Translations under genes and position numbers: made by a program
Shown: positions 52,110 through 61,079 of the stretch, piece by piece
How the letters are laid out: every line of letters starts with the position of its first letter
Numbering within the stretch: position 1 is the first letter of the stretch
Origin: Stappia taiwanensis
GTDB lineage: Bacteria > Pseudomonadota > Alphaproteobacteria > Rhizobiales > Stappiaceae
Assembly (NCBI RefSeq): GCF_014635285.1
Contig: NZ_BMCR01000002.1
Location: 496,001-560,000, forward strand
Direction of reading: 5' to 3'
DNA: 64,000 nt
Notes under the pieces: generated by a model
The model's database searches: none
Told to the model about the DNA's origin: nothing
What the model saw: the letters and a program-made list of their open reading frames with translations, nothing else

Positions 52110-52244
52110 ATGAGCATGACGAACCGAACCGAGTCAGACGGGTTTTCAATCGAGCGCATCTCCCCCTGGCCCTTCGCCTTTCGGGTCACTCTGACCGCCT
52201 CCGCCCTGCTGCTGGCGCTCTGCTTTGCGTTTCCCAACGGCTGA
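52110..52244 (+). CDS. small single-pass membrane protein, 44 residues
   Basis: An ATG at 52110 with GGAGA upstream opens 44 codons (MSMTNRTESDGFSIERISPW, then the hydrophobic FRVTLTASALLLALCFAF, ending FPNG). The polar start, aromatic patch and single helix look like a genuine micro-protein anchored in the inner membrane. No family is recognised, and conservation must decide. Confidence 0.5.
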   Translation: MSMTNRTESDGFSIERISPWPFAFRVTLTASALLLALCFAFPNG

Positions 52245-52306
52245 TCCTTCGCCCTGACCGGCTTTTCCCGCTTGCTGCGACGAAAAACTTCCGATAGCGG
52301 GACAGA

Positions 52307-53209
52307 ATGAGCCGACTTCTCGCCAATACCCTTCTGCTGCTGGCCGCCCTGATCTGGGGATCCGCCTTCGTCGCCCAATCGACGGCGATGCAGGACCTCG
52401 GTCCCCTCACCTTCACCGGCCTGCGCTTTCTCATCGCCGCCGCCGTCGTCCTGCCCTTTGCCTATCGCGAGGGACGGCAACCAACGGCCCGACCACTGGC
52501 GCGCGGCCACATGCTGCAGTTCACCCTGATCGGTGTGGTGTTCTTTTTCGCCATCAGCCTGCAGCAGGCCGGCCTCGTCGTCACCACCGTCACCAATGCC
52601 GGCTTCCTGACCGGCGTCTATGTGGTGCTGACGCCGATCCTCGGTCTGCTCGTCTTTCGCGAACACCCACACCCGGTGGTCTGGCCGGCCTCGCCGGTCA
52701 CCCTTGGCGGCATTTGGCTGCTGGGCGGCGGCTCGCTCTCGGCGCTGAACTACGGCGACGGGCTGATGATTGTCTGCGCCGTGTTCTGGGCCATCCACGT
52801 CGGCCTGCTGGGCCGTGTCGCGTCCACCTCCGGCCGCCCGCTGGCGCTGTCGGTCTGGCAATTTTCGGTCGTCGCGGTCCTGGCGCTGGTCGCCGGCTTC
52901 GCGATCGAAGAGGTGAGTTGGCAGGGCATTCAGGCGGCCGGCCTTGAGCTCTTCTACACCAGTGTGATTTCCGGCGGCCTCGCCTTCACCCTGCAGGCCA
53001 TCGGCCAGCGCTGGACCCGTGCCGGCGACGCGGCCATCCTGCTGTCCTCCGAGGCCTTGTTCGCCGCCCTGTTCGGTGCCATCGTCCTGGGCGAGCGCCT
53101 GTCGCCACTTGGGTTGGTCGGCTGCGCCCTGATTTTCCTCGCCATTCTGGCGGTGCAACTCGTGCCGCTGCTCGGCTGGCGCCGCCTGCGCCTGCGGTTC
53201 GGCAGCTAG
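52307..53209 (+). CDS. EamA/DMT family transporter
   Basis: This 300-residue membrane protein has ten hydrophobic helices and two EamA repeats (LLLAALIWGSAFVAQSTAM with FTGLRFLIAAAVV in the first half; GDAAILLSSEALFAALFGAIVLGERLSPLGLVGCALIFLAIL in the second). The family exports amino acids and metabolites; the substrate here is unknown. Its TAG stop belongs to a short repeat element (CTAGGGTCTGGACTC) that reaches the start of the next gene. Confidence 0.92.
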   Translation: MSRLLANTLLLLAALIWGSAFVAQSTAMQDLGPLTFTGLRFLIAAAVVLPFAYREGRQPTARPLARGHMLQFTLIGVVFFFAISLQQAGLVVTTVTNAGFLTGVYVVLTPILGLLVFREHPHPVVWPASPVTLGGIWLLGGGSLSALNYGDGLMIVCAVFWAIHVGLLGRVASTSGRPLALSVWQFSVVAVLALVAGFAIEEVSWQGIQAAGLELFYTSVISGGLAFTLQAIGQRWTRAGDAAILLSSEALFAALFGAIVLGERLSPLGLVGCALIFLAILAVQLVPLLGWRRLRLRFGS

Positions 53210-53231
53210 GGTCTGGACTCATAAATGAGGC
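53206..53231 (+). repeat. CTAGGGTC repeat joining two genes
   Basis: The sequence CTAGGGTCTGGACTCAT, then AAATGAGGC, supplies the TAG stop of the EamA gene (53207-53209) and the ATG start of the DUF1624 gene (53225). It is almost identical to the minus strand of the 36-bp palindrome at 22409-22444. Confidence 0.7.
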
Positions 53232-54229
53232 TGACACTCCATTCCGCCGACCAGTCGGTCCCCGAGAGCAAGTCAGCCGCGACGCCCCGGCTGGACCTTC
53301 TCGATGTCGCGCGCGGGCTCGCCCTGCTGACGATGGCGGTCTATCACCTGTCCTGGGATCTATCCTGGTTCCGGCTGGTCGACTGGCCGGTTTCCTCCGG
53401 CACCGGCTGGCGCCTGTTCGCAGCGCTGATCGCCGGCAGCTTCCTGTTTCTGGTCGGCGTCGGGTTGGTGCTCGCGCATCGGCGCAAGATCCAGTGGCGC
53501 AAGGCCATGATCCGCCTGGCCCGCATCGCCCTCGCGGCGGCAGCGATCTCCCTTGCAACCCATCTGGCCCTTGGCGATCAATATGTCCGCTTCGGCATTC
53601 TGCACGCCATCGCCGCCAGCTCGCTGATCGCGCTGCCCTTCGTCCGCCTGCCCGTGCCGGTCACCCTAGGCGCTGCCGCATTCGCCGCCGCCCTCCCCCG
53701 ACTGCTGCCGGGCGTTTTGGGCGACAGCCCCTGGCTGCTGTGGACCGGCCTGACCCGCTCGCCGCCCGCCGCCGTCGATTACGTACCGCTGCTGCCCTGG
53801 CTTGCGCCGGTGCTTCTCGGGATCGTCGCCGCGCGCCTTGCGCTTGCCCGCCCGACCCTGATCGACAATCTGGGCCGCTGGCAGACACACGCCCGCTGGT
53901 CCCGGCTGGCGGCCTTCGCCGGGCGGCATTCGCTCATCGTTTATCTCGTGCATCAGCCGGTGCTCTACGCCTCGGTCTGGCTGGTCGTCGCAACCGGCCT
54001 GACGCCGGACCGCACCGCCCGGGACTTCGTCGAAGAATGCGAGCTCTCCTGCACCTTCACTCTGGAGGAAGCCGCCTGCCAGCGTATCTGCGCCTGTACC
54101 CTGGAAGCGCTGCGCAGCGACGGCACCTGGACCGCACTGCTGCAATCGCCCACCGACCCGGCCCTGACCCGTGAGATGCAGGCCCGTTTCGGCATTTGCC
54201 ACCGGGATGAACTGGCCCGCACGCCGTGA
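53225..54229 (+). CDS. DUF1624 (heparan-alpha-glucosaminide acetyltransferase-like) membrane protein
   Basis: This 334-residue membrane protein starts with RLDLLDVARGLALLTMAVYHLSWDL, the DUF1624 opening, and has seven to eight helices. The family is distantly related to the human lysosomal acetyltransferase; bacterial substrates are unknown. The C-terminal 60 residues are a soluble extension with five cysteines (EECELSCTFTLEEAACQRICACTLEAL). The ATG lies inside a repeat element and has only a weak ribosome site. Confidence 0.82.
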   Translation: MRLTLHSADQSVPESKSAATPRLDLLDVARGLALLTMAVYHLSWDLSWFRLVDWPVSSGTGWRLFAALIAGSFLFLVGVGLVLAHRRKIQWRKAMIRLARIALAAAAISLATHLALGDQYVRFGILHAIAASSLIALPFVRLPVPVTLGAAAFAAALPRLLPGVLGDSPWLLWTGLTRSPPAAVDYVPLLPWLAPVLLGIVAARLALARPTLIDNLGRWQTHARWSRLAAFAGRHSLIVYLVHQPVLYASVWLVVATGLTPDRTARDFVEECELSCTFTLEEAACQRICACTLEALRSDGTWTALLQSPTDPALTREMQARFGICHRDELARTP

Positions 54230-54606
54230 AACGCCCTTTCATGGCAGGACGTGACATCGCGTGACCGGCATCACAGTCCTGCGACGGCAAGTTGCGCTAT
54301 CGTGCAGCCAGATCGAGACCGGCAGGGGGCTGACCATGACCACATCCAACAAGCGGCAACGGCTGATGGCCGACCGGCAAGCGCACCACGGACACGCTGG
54401 TCTTCACCTATAGCCACGACTGCTGAAATGCGCACTGCCATGCGCCCATCGGCATCGACACGCCCGGCAGGAAACCGCTAGACTGGGGCAGGTTCTGCCG
54501 ACCTTGAATTCTTGTCCGGCACCTTCCCCGCTCGCGGATACCCGTCACACCGACAAACGCCCTGACCAACGCCGTGCGCGTGGGCCGGCCAGGAGAGAGA
54601 CCGATC
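54230..54606. other. intergenic region with a possible gene remnant
   Basis: These 377 bases hold no intact gene. Around 54370-54425 one frame reads PTGKRTTDTLVFTYSHDC then stops, looking like the end of a broken gene, but the preceding sequence does not extend it. The rest shows no coding character. Confidence 0.3.
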
Positions 54607-55116
54607 GTGACCATTGCCCTGTCCCTGACCACCCTGCCCGTGTTCACCCGCCATGTCACCGGGATGGGCCAGTGCCTGAGGAAGGCCGAGGCCCATGCCG
54701 CCCACGCCGGGTTCGATCCAGCGCTGTTTCTGCCCATGCGTCTGGCACCGGACATGTATGACTATGCCCGCCAGGTGGAGGTGGCCTGCGACTATGCGGT
54801 GCGCGGCATCGCCCGGCTGCAGGACAGCGCGTTGCCCGCCTGGGGCTTCGGCGCGGCCAGCGTCGCCGATCTGCATGCGCGCATCGAGCGCACGCTTGCC
54901 TATCTCGCCGCCGCCGACACGGCGGCGATCGACGCGGCCGCAGACCGGCCGGTCACCCTTGGCGCCAACAACGAAACCCGCCGGTTTTCCAGCGGCGCCA
55001 CCCTGATTGCCAAGTTCACCATGCCGAATTTCCTGTTTCACGCCACCGCCGCCTATTCGATCCTGCGCCTGCACGGCGTCGATGTCGGCAAGCTCGATTT
55101 CTTCGCGCGGAACTGA
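54607..55116 (+). CDS. DUF1993 family protein
   Basis: This 169-residue conserved protein has the DUF1993 pattern: [50 protein letters not shown], and the C-terminal [26 protein letters not shown]. Structure predictions for the family suggest a four-helix DinB-like bundle; the function is unknown. It starts at GTG 54607 after GGAGAGAG, and anmK follows after 34 bases. Confidence 0.82.
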   Translation: MTIALSLTTLPVFTRHVTGMGQCLRKAEAHAAHAGFDPALFLPMRLAPDMYDYARQVEVACDYAVRGIARLQDSALPAWGFGAASVADLHARIERTLAYLAAADTAAIDAAADRPVTLGANNETRRFSSGATLIAKFTMPNFLFHATAAYSILRLHGVDVGKLDFFARN

Positions 55117-55150
55117 GCGCGAACCCCATCGCTTCTTGAGGAGACCTGAC

Positions 55151-56281
55151 ATGCAGCCTGGTTGGGCGATCGGATTGATGACCGGAACGGTCCTCGACGG
55201 TCAGATCGATATCGCCATGATCCGCACCGACGGCGAGACCATCGCCGAGTTCGGCCCCTGGACCCTTGCCCCCTACCCTGCGGAGCTGCGCGCCCTCTTG
55301 ATCGAGACCCTGCGCGAGGCCGGAAAATGGGCCTTCGATGGTCCCGATCCGGCGATCTTCGCCGAGGCGGAACAGGCCCTGACCCTGGCGCAATCGGAAG
55401 CGGTCGCCGCCTTCTTTGAGCGGGAGGGCATCCGCCCCGCCGATATCGCCGCCATCGGGTTCCACGGACAGACGGTGCTGCACCGCGCGCCCGCTCCCGG
55501 GTGCCCCGGCCAGACCCGGCAACTGGGCGACGGCGCCGCCATGGCACGCCATCTGGGCATTCCGGTGGTCAACCGCTTCCGCGACGACGACATGGCCGCG
55601 GGCGGACAGGGCGCGCCGCTGTCGGCGGTCTATCACGCCGCCCTGCTGCGCCGGAGCGAGGCCGATGGCGACACCGCCGTGCTCAATCTCGGCGGCGTGG
55701 CCAACATCACCTGGTGCGACGGCAATGGCACCCTGGTCGCCTTCGACACCGGACCGGCGAATGCCCCGATCAACGACTGGGTGGTGCGCCACGGGCTCGG
55801 CGACATGGACCGGGACGGGCTGATTGCCGCCTCCGGCACCGTCGACGAGGCGCGGCTCGCCGAGCTGCTGACCCATCCCTATCTCAGCGCCCCCTATCCC
55901 AAGTCGCTCGACCGGAACGACTTCCGCCACGCCATGGCCGACGGGCTGGGCGCCGCCGACGGCGCCGCCACCCTGACCGCCTTTTCCGCCGCCGCCGTCG
56001 GACGGGCGCTCGATCTTCTGCCCCGGCGCCCGAACCGGCTGATCGTCTGCGGCGGCGGGCGCCGCAATCCGGAGCTGATGCGCGCCATCGGCAAGCGCGC
56101 CGGGGTGCGCGCGATCCCGGCCGAGGAGGTCGGCTGGCGCGGCGACGCCATCGAGGCGGAGTGCTTCGCCTTTCTGGCGATGCGCAGCCTGCGCGAATTA
56201 CCGATCAGCTTTCCGCTGACCACTGGCGTTGCCCGGCCCTTGCCCGGAGGCCGGCTGCACCCGACCCGCTCCGCCGCCTGA
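55151..56281 (+). CDS. anmK: anhydro-N-acetylmuramic acid kinase
   Basis: This 376-residue ASKHA-fold kinase converts anhydro-MurNAc, released during peptidoglycan recycling, into MurNAc-6-phosphate. Motifs are [18 protein letters not shown] at the N-terminus, [34 protein letters not shown] and [19 protein letters not shown] upstream supports the ATG at 55151. It follows the DUF1993 gene, with which it may form an operon. Confidence 0.94.
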   Translation: MQPGWAIGLMTGTVLDGQIDIAMIRTDGETIAEFGPWTLAPYPAELRALLIETLREAGKWAFDGPDPAIFAEAEQALTLAQSEAVAAFFEREGIRPADIAAIGFHGQTVLHRAPAPGCPGQTRQLGDGAAMARHLGIPVVNRFRDDDMAAGGQGAPLSAVYHAALLRRSEADGDTAVLNLGGVANITWCDGNGTLVAFDTGPANAPINDWVVRHGLGDMDRDGLIAASGTVDEARLAELLTHPYLSAPYPKSLDRNDFRHAMADGLGAADGAATLTAFSAAAVGRALDLLPRRPNRLIVCGGGRRNPELMRAIGKRAGVRAIPAEEVGWRGDAIEAECFAFLAMRSLRELPISFPLTTGVARPLPGGRLHPTRSAA

Positions 56282-56456
56282 CCGGCGCAATGTCTTCAAC
56301 GTCCCGTGCGTTTTCTTTGGCCGGCAAATCAACGCCACGAATTTCGCCGCGAAGCATGGGCGTCAAACCTTCCAAAGCGGCCAAGTCCCCCTCGCGGGAC
56401 TTGCCCCGCCACGGAAAGAATGTGTATCTGCTTTAGAAAATTGGCAGGAGCCTTGG

Positions 56457-57473
56457 ATGGCCTTCTTCGTTTCCCTTGTTTCACGTTGGCGCGCGGCACC
56501 CCGGACCGCCCTGACCTGTCTGGCGATTTCCACCGCCTGTGCCTTGCCGGCCGGCACCCTGCCGCTCGTGGGCGTGGAAGCGGCCCAGGCGGCCACCGCC
56601 GTTCCGGCGGGAAACCGAAACAAGAAACAACCGAAGATCCCCTATGCCTCGGCCCGCCGCACGGCGGCCGGCAAATCCAGCTATGACGCCAAGTTCGATC
56701 GCGTCGTCGCGGTGCTGCGTCGGGACACCAGCCTGATCCGCAACATCAAGAAGGTGTCCAAGCGCTACAAGATCGACCCGGTTCACATGCTCGGGGCCAT
56801 CGTCGGCGAGCACACCTACAATTACGACAGCCTCGACAGCGCCCAGTCCTATTACATGAAGGCACTGGCCTATACCGGCGTGCGGATCGAATTTTCGCTG
56901 GGCGGCGAGCATGTGCTCGATTTCGTCAAGCGTCCGCAGTTCGACCGCTGCAACAAGGGCAAGAAGGACAGCAACACCCTGTGGAGCTGCTACCAGCGCT
57001 ACTGGCAGTCACGCTTTCGCGGCAAGACCGTCGACGGCACGCGCTTTCCCAACAAGAATTTCAACGAGGCATTCTTCCAGCCGCTGTTTGCCGGCCAGAG
57101 CTTTGGTCTCGGTCAGCTCTCGCCCCTCACCGTGCTGAAGATGAGCGATGCGGTCGCCAGCACCAGCGGCTTCAGCAAGCTGACGGCCCGCGATGCCCAG
57201 GCGATCTACCGCGCGGCGATGGACCCGAACAAATCGCTGCACTACATGGCTGCCGTGCTGCGCGACTCAATCGACGCCTACCGTTCCGTGGGCGGCGTCG
57301 ACATCTCCGGCAATCCGGGATTGACCGCGACGCTCTACAATCTCGGCAACCCCTGGGCGCGCGCCAGCCAGTACCGCCGCCGCAAGGCCGCCGGCAAGGC
57401 CCGCTGGCCCTCGGAAAACTACTACGGCTGGCTGGTCAATTCCCGCCTCGATGTGCTCAGGAGCCTGCTCTGA
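56457..57473 (+). CDS. DUF1402 family exported protein
   Basis: This 338-residue protein has a signal peptide (TALTCLAISTACALPAGTLPLVG) and a DUF1402 domain with VSKRYKIDPVHMLGAIVGEHTYN, SFGLGQLSPLTVLKMSD and TATLYNLGNPWARASQYRRRK. The pattern of a conserved Glu followed by GQLSPLTVLK resembles lysozyme-like transglycosylases, so a cell wall role is a reasonable inference. CAGGAG upstream supports the ATG at 56457. Confidence 0.8.
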   Translation: MAFFVSLVSRWRAAPRTALTCLAISTACALPAGTLPLVGVEAAQAATAVPAGNRNKKQPKIPYASARRTAAGKSSYDAKFDRVVAVLRRDTSLIRNIKKVSKRYKIDPVHMLGAIVGEHTYNYDSLDSAQSYYMKALAYTGVRIEFSLGGEHVLDFVKRPQFDRCNKGKKDSNTLWSCYQRYWQSRFRGKTVDGTRFPNKNFNEAFFQPLFAGQSFGLGQLSPLTVLKMSDAVASTSGFSKLTARDAQAIYRAAMDPNKSLHYMAAVLRDSIDAYRSVGGVDISGNPGLTATLYNLGNPWARASQYRRRKAAGKARWPSENYYGWLVNSRLDVLRSLL

Positions 57474-57536
57474 GGAACGCCGCGCCGGCGGCCGGCGGGG
57501 CATACCGCAGGCCGCCGACAGAGTGCGTTCGGCAGG

Positions 57537-58196
57537 TTACCGCAGGAACGGGTTGGTCTTGCGCTCGTGACCGAGGCTGGAGGCCGGACCATGGCCCGGC
57601 AGGAAGGTGACATCGTCGCCGAGCGGCAAGAGCTTTTCACGGATCGAGCGGATCAAGGTGTCATGATCCCCACCCGGCAGGTCGGTCCGTCCCACCGATC
57701 CGGCAAACAGCACATCGCCGGACAGGGCAAACTTCAGCTCCGGATCGAAATAGACGAGATGCCCCGGCGCATGTCCCGGGCAATGCAGCACCTGAAACGC
57801 ACGCCCGGCAATCGACAGATCGTCCCCTTCGTCGAGCCACTGATCCGGCGTCACCGCACGTACCCCCTCCACGCCGAACTGGCGCGCCTGCGCCTCGACT
57901 TGATCGATCAGCATCTGGTCCGCCCGATGCGGCCCGACAACCGGAACGCCGAGCCGCTCGGCCAGATCCGCGGCGCCGCCGATGTGATCGATATGCCCGT
58001 GGGTCAGGACGATCTTCTCGACCGCCACCCCGTGCTCCGCAATCGCCTGAAGGATCCGCTCCACGTCGCCGCCCGGATCGATCACCGCGCCCGCCTTGCT
58101 GTCCCGGTCGAACACCAGCGAGCAGTTCTGCTGGAACGCGGTGACGGGAATCACGACCACCTGGATCGGCGGCTCGGTTGCGGCTGTGTCGGACAT
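57537..58196 (-). CDS. metallo-beta-lactamase fold hydrolase, GloB2/YcbL-like
   Basis: This 219-residue metallohydrolase has the di-metal motif LTHGHIDHIGGAADLA (HxHxDH), further ligands in LHCPGHAPGHLVYF and LSGDVLFAGSVGRTDL, and the last histidine in FLPGHGPASS. The length and layout match type II glyoxalase-like proteins that hydrolyse S-lactoylglutathione or other thioesters. The ATG at 58196 has GGGGAGA upstream; the frame runs far into the opposite-strand cold-shock gene, which is not coding on this strand. Confidence 0.88.
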   Translation of the reverse strand: MSDTAATEPPIQVVVIPVTAFQQNCSLVFDRDSKAGAVIDPGGDVERILQAIAEHGVAVEKIVLTHGHIDHIGGAADLAERLGVPVVGPHRADQMLIDQVEAQARQFGVEGVRAVTPDQWLDEGDDLSIAGRAFQVLHCPGHAPGHLVYFDPELKFALSGDVLFAGSVGRTDLPGGDHDTLIRSIREKLLPLGDDVTFLPGHGPASSLGHERKTNPFLR

Positions 58197-58676
58197 GTGA
58201 ATCTCCCCTTGGCTGGTGCGGGCGCGCAAACGCCGCCCGTCGATTGCAACCGTGTCGGCACGACCGCAAAAGCGTCTTACCCAGTCCGCCACAAGGTGAC
58301 AACCGCCAGCGCGCAACGCCTCGTTTGCTCCTCCGCAAATTGGCGGATACTCAGCGGACCCGCCGGGCATCCCGTAGCGGAGCCGACAATCGGCACATGG
58401 TTTCTCTCGGTTTTTCTTGCCCGGAAGCCGGTTCCGACCATATGATACGCGCGCGGTTGGCGGCTCCGGAACGATTTCCTGTGTACCGGACGAAATGGGG
58501 TTGTACGTCTCGGCGAATAGTATGGTCAGTGGCAGAAACTCCGGTCGCGAACAGTGGGCGTCGACCGCAAACAAAACCAGGCGTTGCAATGTTCGTGGTG
58601 GTGGAACCTTGCAGCAGGCCATGAGATTGAACAGCGAGCCTACCGGACCAGCAGGCTCAAACAAGGTGATTTTGAT
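58197..58676. other. long leader region upstream of the cold-shock gene
   Basis: No gene is supported in these 480 bases between divergent genes. Long structured leaders are common before cold-shock genes, so part of this may be transcribed. No specific thermosensor structure can be shown by eye. Confidence 0.35.
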
Positions 58677-59372
58677 ATGAATGACTGGCGTTCGGACAAT
58701 CGTCGGCAGGGCAAACGGCGCGGCGGTTCGAAGGACTTTGGTGACGATTACGACGACTTTGGCGGCGGCTCCAATCACGGCAAGCGCAACAAGCCGGAGC
58801 GTGGCGGACGCCGGGATGCGTTCAGTGATGCAGGCTGGGCCGAGCAGCCGCCGATTCCGGACGGCGCCTTCCCCACGGAGGGACGCCCGGCAACGGGTGG
58901 TCGCGGCCCTCGTCCCTTTGGTGGCGGTGATCGCGGCGGCGAAGGCCGGCGTGGCCCGGGCGGTGGCGGTTATGGCGGCCAGCGCGGCGGCTATGGCGGC
59001 CAGCGCGATGGCGGCGACGGCGGCCCACGCGGTGGCGGCTATGGCGGCCCACGCGGCGGTGGCGACGGCGGTCCACGCGGTGGCGGTGGCGGCTTTGCCG
59101 ATCGCGGCCCCCGGCGCGGTCCCCCGCCTGCGGTCGAACGTGGCCCGCGCCAGGGAGGTACGGTCAAGTTCTTCAAGGCGGACAAGGGTTTCGGCTTCAT
59201 CATGCCCGACAGCGGCGAGCCGGATGTGTTCGTGCACATCTCGGCGGTCGAGCGGTCCGGGCTGACCACGCTGGAAAGCGACCAGCGGGTGACCTTCGAG
59301 ACCGAGCCAGACCGGCACGGCAAGGGACCGAAGGCCGTCGAGCTGAAGATCGAGGACGGCGGCGAGCGCTGA
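58677..59372 (+). CDS. cold-shock domain protein with Gly/Arg-rich N-terminal half
   Basis: This 231-residue protein joins a low-complexity N-terminal half (about residues 1-155, with tandem GGYGGQRGG, GGGYGGPRGG and GGDGGPRGG units) to a C-terminal cold-shock domain (about 158-228, GGTVKFFKADKGFGFIMPDSGEPDVFVHISAV). The RNA-binding motifs KGFGFI and VFVHIS are intact. Typical bacterial CspA proteins are about 70 residues, so the RGG-like extension is unusual and could promote RNA binding or condensation. AAGGTGA upstream supports the ATG. Confidence 0.88.
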   Translation: MNDWRSDNRRQGKRRGGSKDFGDDYDDFGGGSNHGKRNKPERGGRRDAFSDAGWAEQPPIPDGAFPTEGRPATGGRGPRPFGGGDRGGEGRRGPGGGGYGGQRGGYGGQRDGGDGGPRGGGYGGPRGGGDGGPRGGGGGFADRGPRRGPPPAVERGPRQGGTVKFFKADKGFGFIMPDSGEPDVFVHISAVERSGLTTLESDQRVTFETEPDRHGKGPKAVELKIEDGGER

Positions 59373-59390
59373 CCTGAGGTCCGAAAATAC

Positions 59391-59447
59391 CAGGCCCCCG
59401 CGCACCTGTCGCAGCAGCGGCAAGGCACCGTGGGGGCCTGACCGTTT
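59391..59447 (+). terminator. terminator of the cold-shock gene
   Basis: A 9-bp stem CAGGCCCCC/GGGGGCCTG (59391-59399 and 59432-59440) with a 32-base loop is followed by ACCGTTTTT, 18 bases after the stop. Confidence 0.55.
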
Positions 59448-59604
59448 TTACGAACCCGGCAACGACAAATCCGGCAATGACACAAGAGGCCTTGCGGACG
59501 TGCCCACGCCGCCGCAGGGCCTGTTGGTGCGGGCAAGCGCCTGCCGGAAGATGCCCTTTCCCACACACGCGCCCTTGTCGCCCGACCCTCAGGCCAGACC
59601 GCCC

Positions 59605-60141
59605 ATGACCACCGCAGCGCCCGTCATCCGCCCGTTCGAACCGACGGATCTCGACGCCCTTCACCGGATCAACCAGGCCAGCGTTCCGAATGTCGGCAGC
59701 GTGACCCTCGACCGGCTACGCGCCCTTGTCGCCACCAGCCTGACCACCCTGGTGGCACTCGGACCGGAGGGGCCGGCCGGGCTGCTGGTCTGCCTCGACG
59801 AGACCGCCGATTATGACAGCCCCAACTTCCTGTGGCTGAAGCAGCGCTATCCCCGCTTCTTCTATGTCGACCGCATCGCCCTTGACCCGAATGCGCGCGG
59901 ACGCGCCCTTGGCCAGGCGCTCTATGAAACCCTGATCGGCCGCCTTGCCGACACCCCGTCGCAGCGTGACCTGCCCCTTGCCTGCGAGGTCAACACCGAG
60001 CCGGCCAACCCCGGTTCCTTACGCTTTCACGCAAGGCTGGGCTTTCGCGAGATCGGCACCCAGACCTTCGGCGACGGCAAGGCGGTGGTCTACCTGGCAC
60101 GCCCCGTCGGCGCGGACAGCACGGAAGGAACCGCGCCGTGA
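59605..60141 (+). CDS. GNAT family N-acetyltransferase
   Basis: This 178-residue predicted acetyltransferase contains motif A in YVDRIALDPNARGRALGQALYETLIGRLAD (GRALG loop for acetyl-CoA) and the later FHARLGFREIGTQTF. The substrate is unknown. Its stop overlaps the GTG start of rlmJ by four bases (GTGA), so the two genes are coupled, but a functional link to ribosome methylation is unproven. Confidence 0.85.
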   Translation: MTTAAPVIRPFEPTDLDALHRINQASVPNVGSVTLDRLRALVATSLTTLVALGPEGPAGLLVCLDETADYDSPNFLWLKQRYPRFFYVDRIALDPNARGRALGQALYETLIGRLADTPSQRDLPLACEVNTEPANPGSLRFHARLGFREIGTQTFGDGKAVVYLARPVGADSTEGTAP

Positions 60142-60992
60142 ACTATCGCCACGCCTTTCATGCGGGCAACATCGGCGATGTGTTGAAGCACATGGTGCTG
60201 GCCCTCGTCATCGAGTACCTGAAAAAGAAGCCCGGCGCGTTCCGCGTCATCGACACCCATGCCGGCATCGGCCGCTATGACCTGTCCGGCGACGAAGCCC
60301 AGCGCACCGGCGAATGGCGCGACGGCATCGGCCGGGTGCTGGCGGCGGACATTCCGGAGGCTGTGGCCACCGAACTCGCCCCCTGGCTGGAGACGGTGCT
60401 GGCGGTCAATGCCGGCGCAGGCGACGAACTGCGGACCTACCCCGGCTCGCCCCTGCTCGCCCGCATGATGCTGCGCGCGCAGGACCGGTTGACGGCGACC
60501 GAACTGCACCCTGAGGACCACGCCACCCTTGCCGCGCTTTTCGCCGGGGACCGGCAGGTGAAGGTGATCGAACTCGACGGCTGGCTTGCCCTGCGCGGCT
60601 TTCTGCCGCCGAAGGAGCGGCGCGGCCTCGTGCTGATCGACCCGCCATTCGAGGCGACCGACGAATTCGACACGCTCGCCGATGGGCTGATCCGCGGCTG
60701 GAAGCGCTGGCCGACCGGCGTCTATCTGGTGTGGTTTCCGATCAAGGACCGCAAGACCGTCAACCGGTTCTACACCCGCCTGCGCGAGGCCGGCATCGGC
60801 CGCATGCTGTCTGCGGAGCTGTTCGCCGGCTCGCCGGAGCCGAACGGACCGATGCGCGGCAGCGGACTGCTGGCCATCAATCCGCCCTGGACCCTGGCGA
60901 ACTCGCTGGAATGCGCCCTGCCCTGGCTGACCCAGACGCTGGCACGCGGACCGGATGCAAACTGGCGGTTGATCCCGCTTGCCGACGAATAG
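60138..60992 (+). CDS. rlmJ: 23S rRNA (adenine-N6) methyltransferase RlmJ
   Basis: RlmJ methylates A2030 of 23S rRNA in E. coli. The 284-residue protein begins with NYRHAFHAGNIGDVLKHMVL, the family signature, has the SAM-binding IDTHAGIGRYDLSGDEAQ, and the catalytic LVLIDPPFEATDEF (DPPF motif). Length is normal. It starts with GTG at 60138 inside the GNAT stop. An 8-bp hairpin follows the stop. Confidence 0.95.
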   Translation: MNYRHAFHAGNIGDVLKHMVLALVIEYLKKKPGAFRVIDTHAGIGRYDLSGDEAQRTGEWRDGIGRVLAADIPEAVATELAPWLETVLAVNAGAGDELRTYPGSPLLARMMLRAQDRLTATELHPEDHATLAALFAGDRQVKVIELDGWLALRGFLPPKERRGLVLIDPPFEATDEFDTLADGLIRGWKRWPTGVYLVWFPIKDRKTVNRFYTRLREAGIGRMLSAELFAGSPEPNGPMRGSGLLAINPPWTLANSLECALPWLTQTLARGPDANWRLIPLADE

Positions 60993-61004
60993 TTCGGCAA
61001 AGAC

Positions 61005-61030
61005 GGCGCCGGCAACCTTGACCCGGCGCC
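61005..61030 (+). other. hairpin after rlmJ
   Basis: GGCGCCGG (61005-61012) and CCGGCGCC (61023-61030) form a perfect 8-bp stem with a 10-base loop. There is no T-run, so it is not a clear intrinsic terminator. Confidence 0.35.
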
Positions 61031-61079
61031 CGCAGTGCCGCATCGTCCGCCTGTCCCACCCCGTGCAGGAGAAACGCGA

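Noticed and set aside
58197-59423. Extension of the MBL hydrolase frame far upstream
   Set aside because: It runs antisense through the cold-shock gene and its leader; a good start with a ribosome site exists at 58196.
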